Below, in pieces: positions 7,494 to 8,007 of a stretch of DNA of 8,007 nt. The position numbers and the translations under genes are program-made. Every line of letters begins with the position of its first letter. Position 1 is the first letter of the stretch. Source of the stretch: Actinomycetota bacterium (GTDB taxonomy: Bacteria; Actinomycetota; Thermoleophilia; Gaiellales; Gaiellaceae); NCBI GenBank assembly GCA_005885085.1, contig VAXY01000119.1:1-8007 (forward strand), in the 5' to 3' direction. The notes beneath the pieces were generated by a model. It was not told the DNA's origin. It was given only the letters and a program-made list of their open reading frames with translations, and ran no database searches.

Positions 7494-8007
7494 TCAGACC
7501 GCGGCCGTCGCCCGCTCGGGCTTCAGCTCCTGCCCGAACTTCGCCCGCGCCACGAATCGGCCGATGCCGGGCTCCGCGACGAGCTCGTCTCCCTCCACGA
7601 GCACGTGGCCGCGCAGCAGGACGAGCTCTGGGGAGCCCGTCACCCGCGTGCCTTCGTACAGGTTGTAGTCGGTCTTGGAGTGCTGCCCGGCCGCGGTGAT
7701 CGTCAGCGTCTTCTCGGGGTCGAAGACGACGATGTCCGCGTCGGAGCCGACGGCGATCGTCCCCTTCCGCGGGTAGAGCCCGAAGAGCTTCGCCGGGTTC
7801 GTGCAGAGCAGCTCGACCATGCGGTTGAGCGAGATCCGCCCGGCGCGCACCCCGAACTCGTGGATCATCTGCAGCCGGTTCTCGAGCCCGGGGCCGCCGT
7901 TCGGGATCTTGGAGAAGTCGTCGCGGCCCATCGTCTTCTGGCCGTCCCAGCGGAAGGCGCAGTGGTCGGTGGAGATCACGCTGAGCGTGTCGGTCCGCAC
8001 CGCGTTC
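7494..8007 (-). CDS. hydA: Dihydropyrimidinase/hydantoinase, C-terminal part
   Basis: The last 170 residues of a cyclic amidohydrolase; the N-terminal two thirds, with the HxH and carbamylated-Lys motifs, lie beyond the right edge. The segment RTDTLSVISTDHCAF contains the last metal-ligand Asp (STDH). FSKIPNGGPGLENR is the substrate-loop motif of dihydropyrimidinases, followed by GRISLNRMVELLCTNPAKLF and GLYPRKGTIAVGSDADIVVFDP, both strongly conserved in the family. The enzyme opens 5,6-dihydrouracil to N-carbamoyl-beta-alanine, or hydantoins to carbamoyl amino acids. An in-frame GTG at 8000 is an internal codon, since the frame stays open and conserved to the edge. The gene ends with TGA at 7496-7494, 3 bases from the repeat element, and precedes the permease on the same strand. 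It is the strongest marker that this island concerns reductive pyrimidine or hydantoin breakdown. Confidence 0.92.
   Translation of the reverse strand, partial: NAVRTDTLSVISTDHCAFRWDGQKTMGRDDFSKIPNGGPGLENRLQMIHEFGVRAGRISLNRMVELLCTNPAKLFGLYPRKGTIAVGSDADIVVFDPEKTLTITAAGQHSKTDYNLYEGTRVTGSPELVLLRGHVLVEGDELVAEPGIGRFVARAKFGQELKPERATAAV

Noticed and set aside
7489..7501. CGGTGTCAGACCG as a third, degenerate unit of the right repeat copy
   Set aside because: Only GTCAGACC matches, and it overlaps the dihydropyrimidinase stop; chance similarity cannot be excluded.

Overview
The window is high-GC bacterial DNA, very densely coded: eight protein genes, two of them cut by the window edges, with no gap longer than about 110 bases. 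GTG starts, strong GC preference at third codon positions and probable leaderless promoters suggest an actinomycete-like organism. The flavour of the proteins (a secreted His/Cys protein and an NCS1/hydantoinase cluster) makes me think of Thermoleophilia. That placement is an inference from style, not a marker-gene result.

Layout, left to right: a class III omega-amino-acid aminotransferase (1-628, minus, 3' part missing) sits 9 bases behind a small secreted His/Cys-rich protein of unknown function (638-1210, minus). Divergent from these is a CoA-acylating methylmalonate/malonate-semialdehyde dehydrogenase (1262-2791, plus). Convergent with that is a cytosine-deaminase-family amidohydrolase (2788-4101, minus). 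Its start lies 17 bases from the start of a divergent agmatinase-family ureohydrolase (4119-5066, plus), which overlaps by ATGA a PgdA/PuuE-type polysaccharide-deacetylase-family hydrolase (5063-5905, plus). Convergent again is an NCS1 nucleobase/hydantoin permease (5902-7383, minus), preceded by the C-terminal part of a dihydropyrimidinase/hydantoinase (7494-8007, minus).

Together the genes read as a catabolic island for pyrimidines and related ureido, amidino and imide compounds. The permease would import a base or hydantoin-like ring. The CodA-family enzyme would deaminate a cytosine-like base. Dihydropyrimidinase would open dihydrouracil to N-carbamoyl-beta-alanine. The aminotransferase would turn beta-alanine into malonate semialdehyde, and the MmsA-type dehydrogenase would convert that to acetyl-CoA. 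The pyrimidine reductase and the beta-ureidopropionase are not in the window. The ureohydrolase and the deacetylase-family enzyme do not belong to the textbook route. They may feed C-N compounds into it, for example a guanidino acid giving beta-alanine, or a cyclic imide.

The least ordinary signals are in the DNA. (1) Two copies of a composite palindromic element built from the 13-mer GGGGTCAGACCCC lie in inverted orientation at 2793-2853 and 7447-7491, with matching flanks, bracketing four genes; one copy is translated as the tail of the CodA-like protein. (2) A symmetric TACCGTA sits 6 bases from two divergent GTG starts, which looks like a bidirectional leaderless promoter. (3) Both convergent gene pairs end in a shared CTAG, each strand using its own TAG. 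(4) The CodA-like enzyme aligns without gaps to E. coli CodA at every key residue except the Asp314 position, which is Val.
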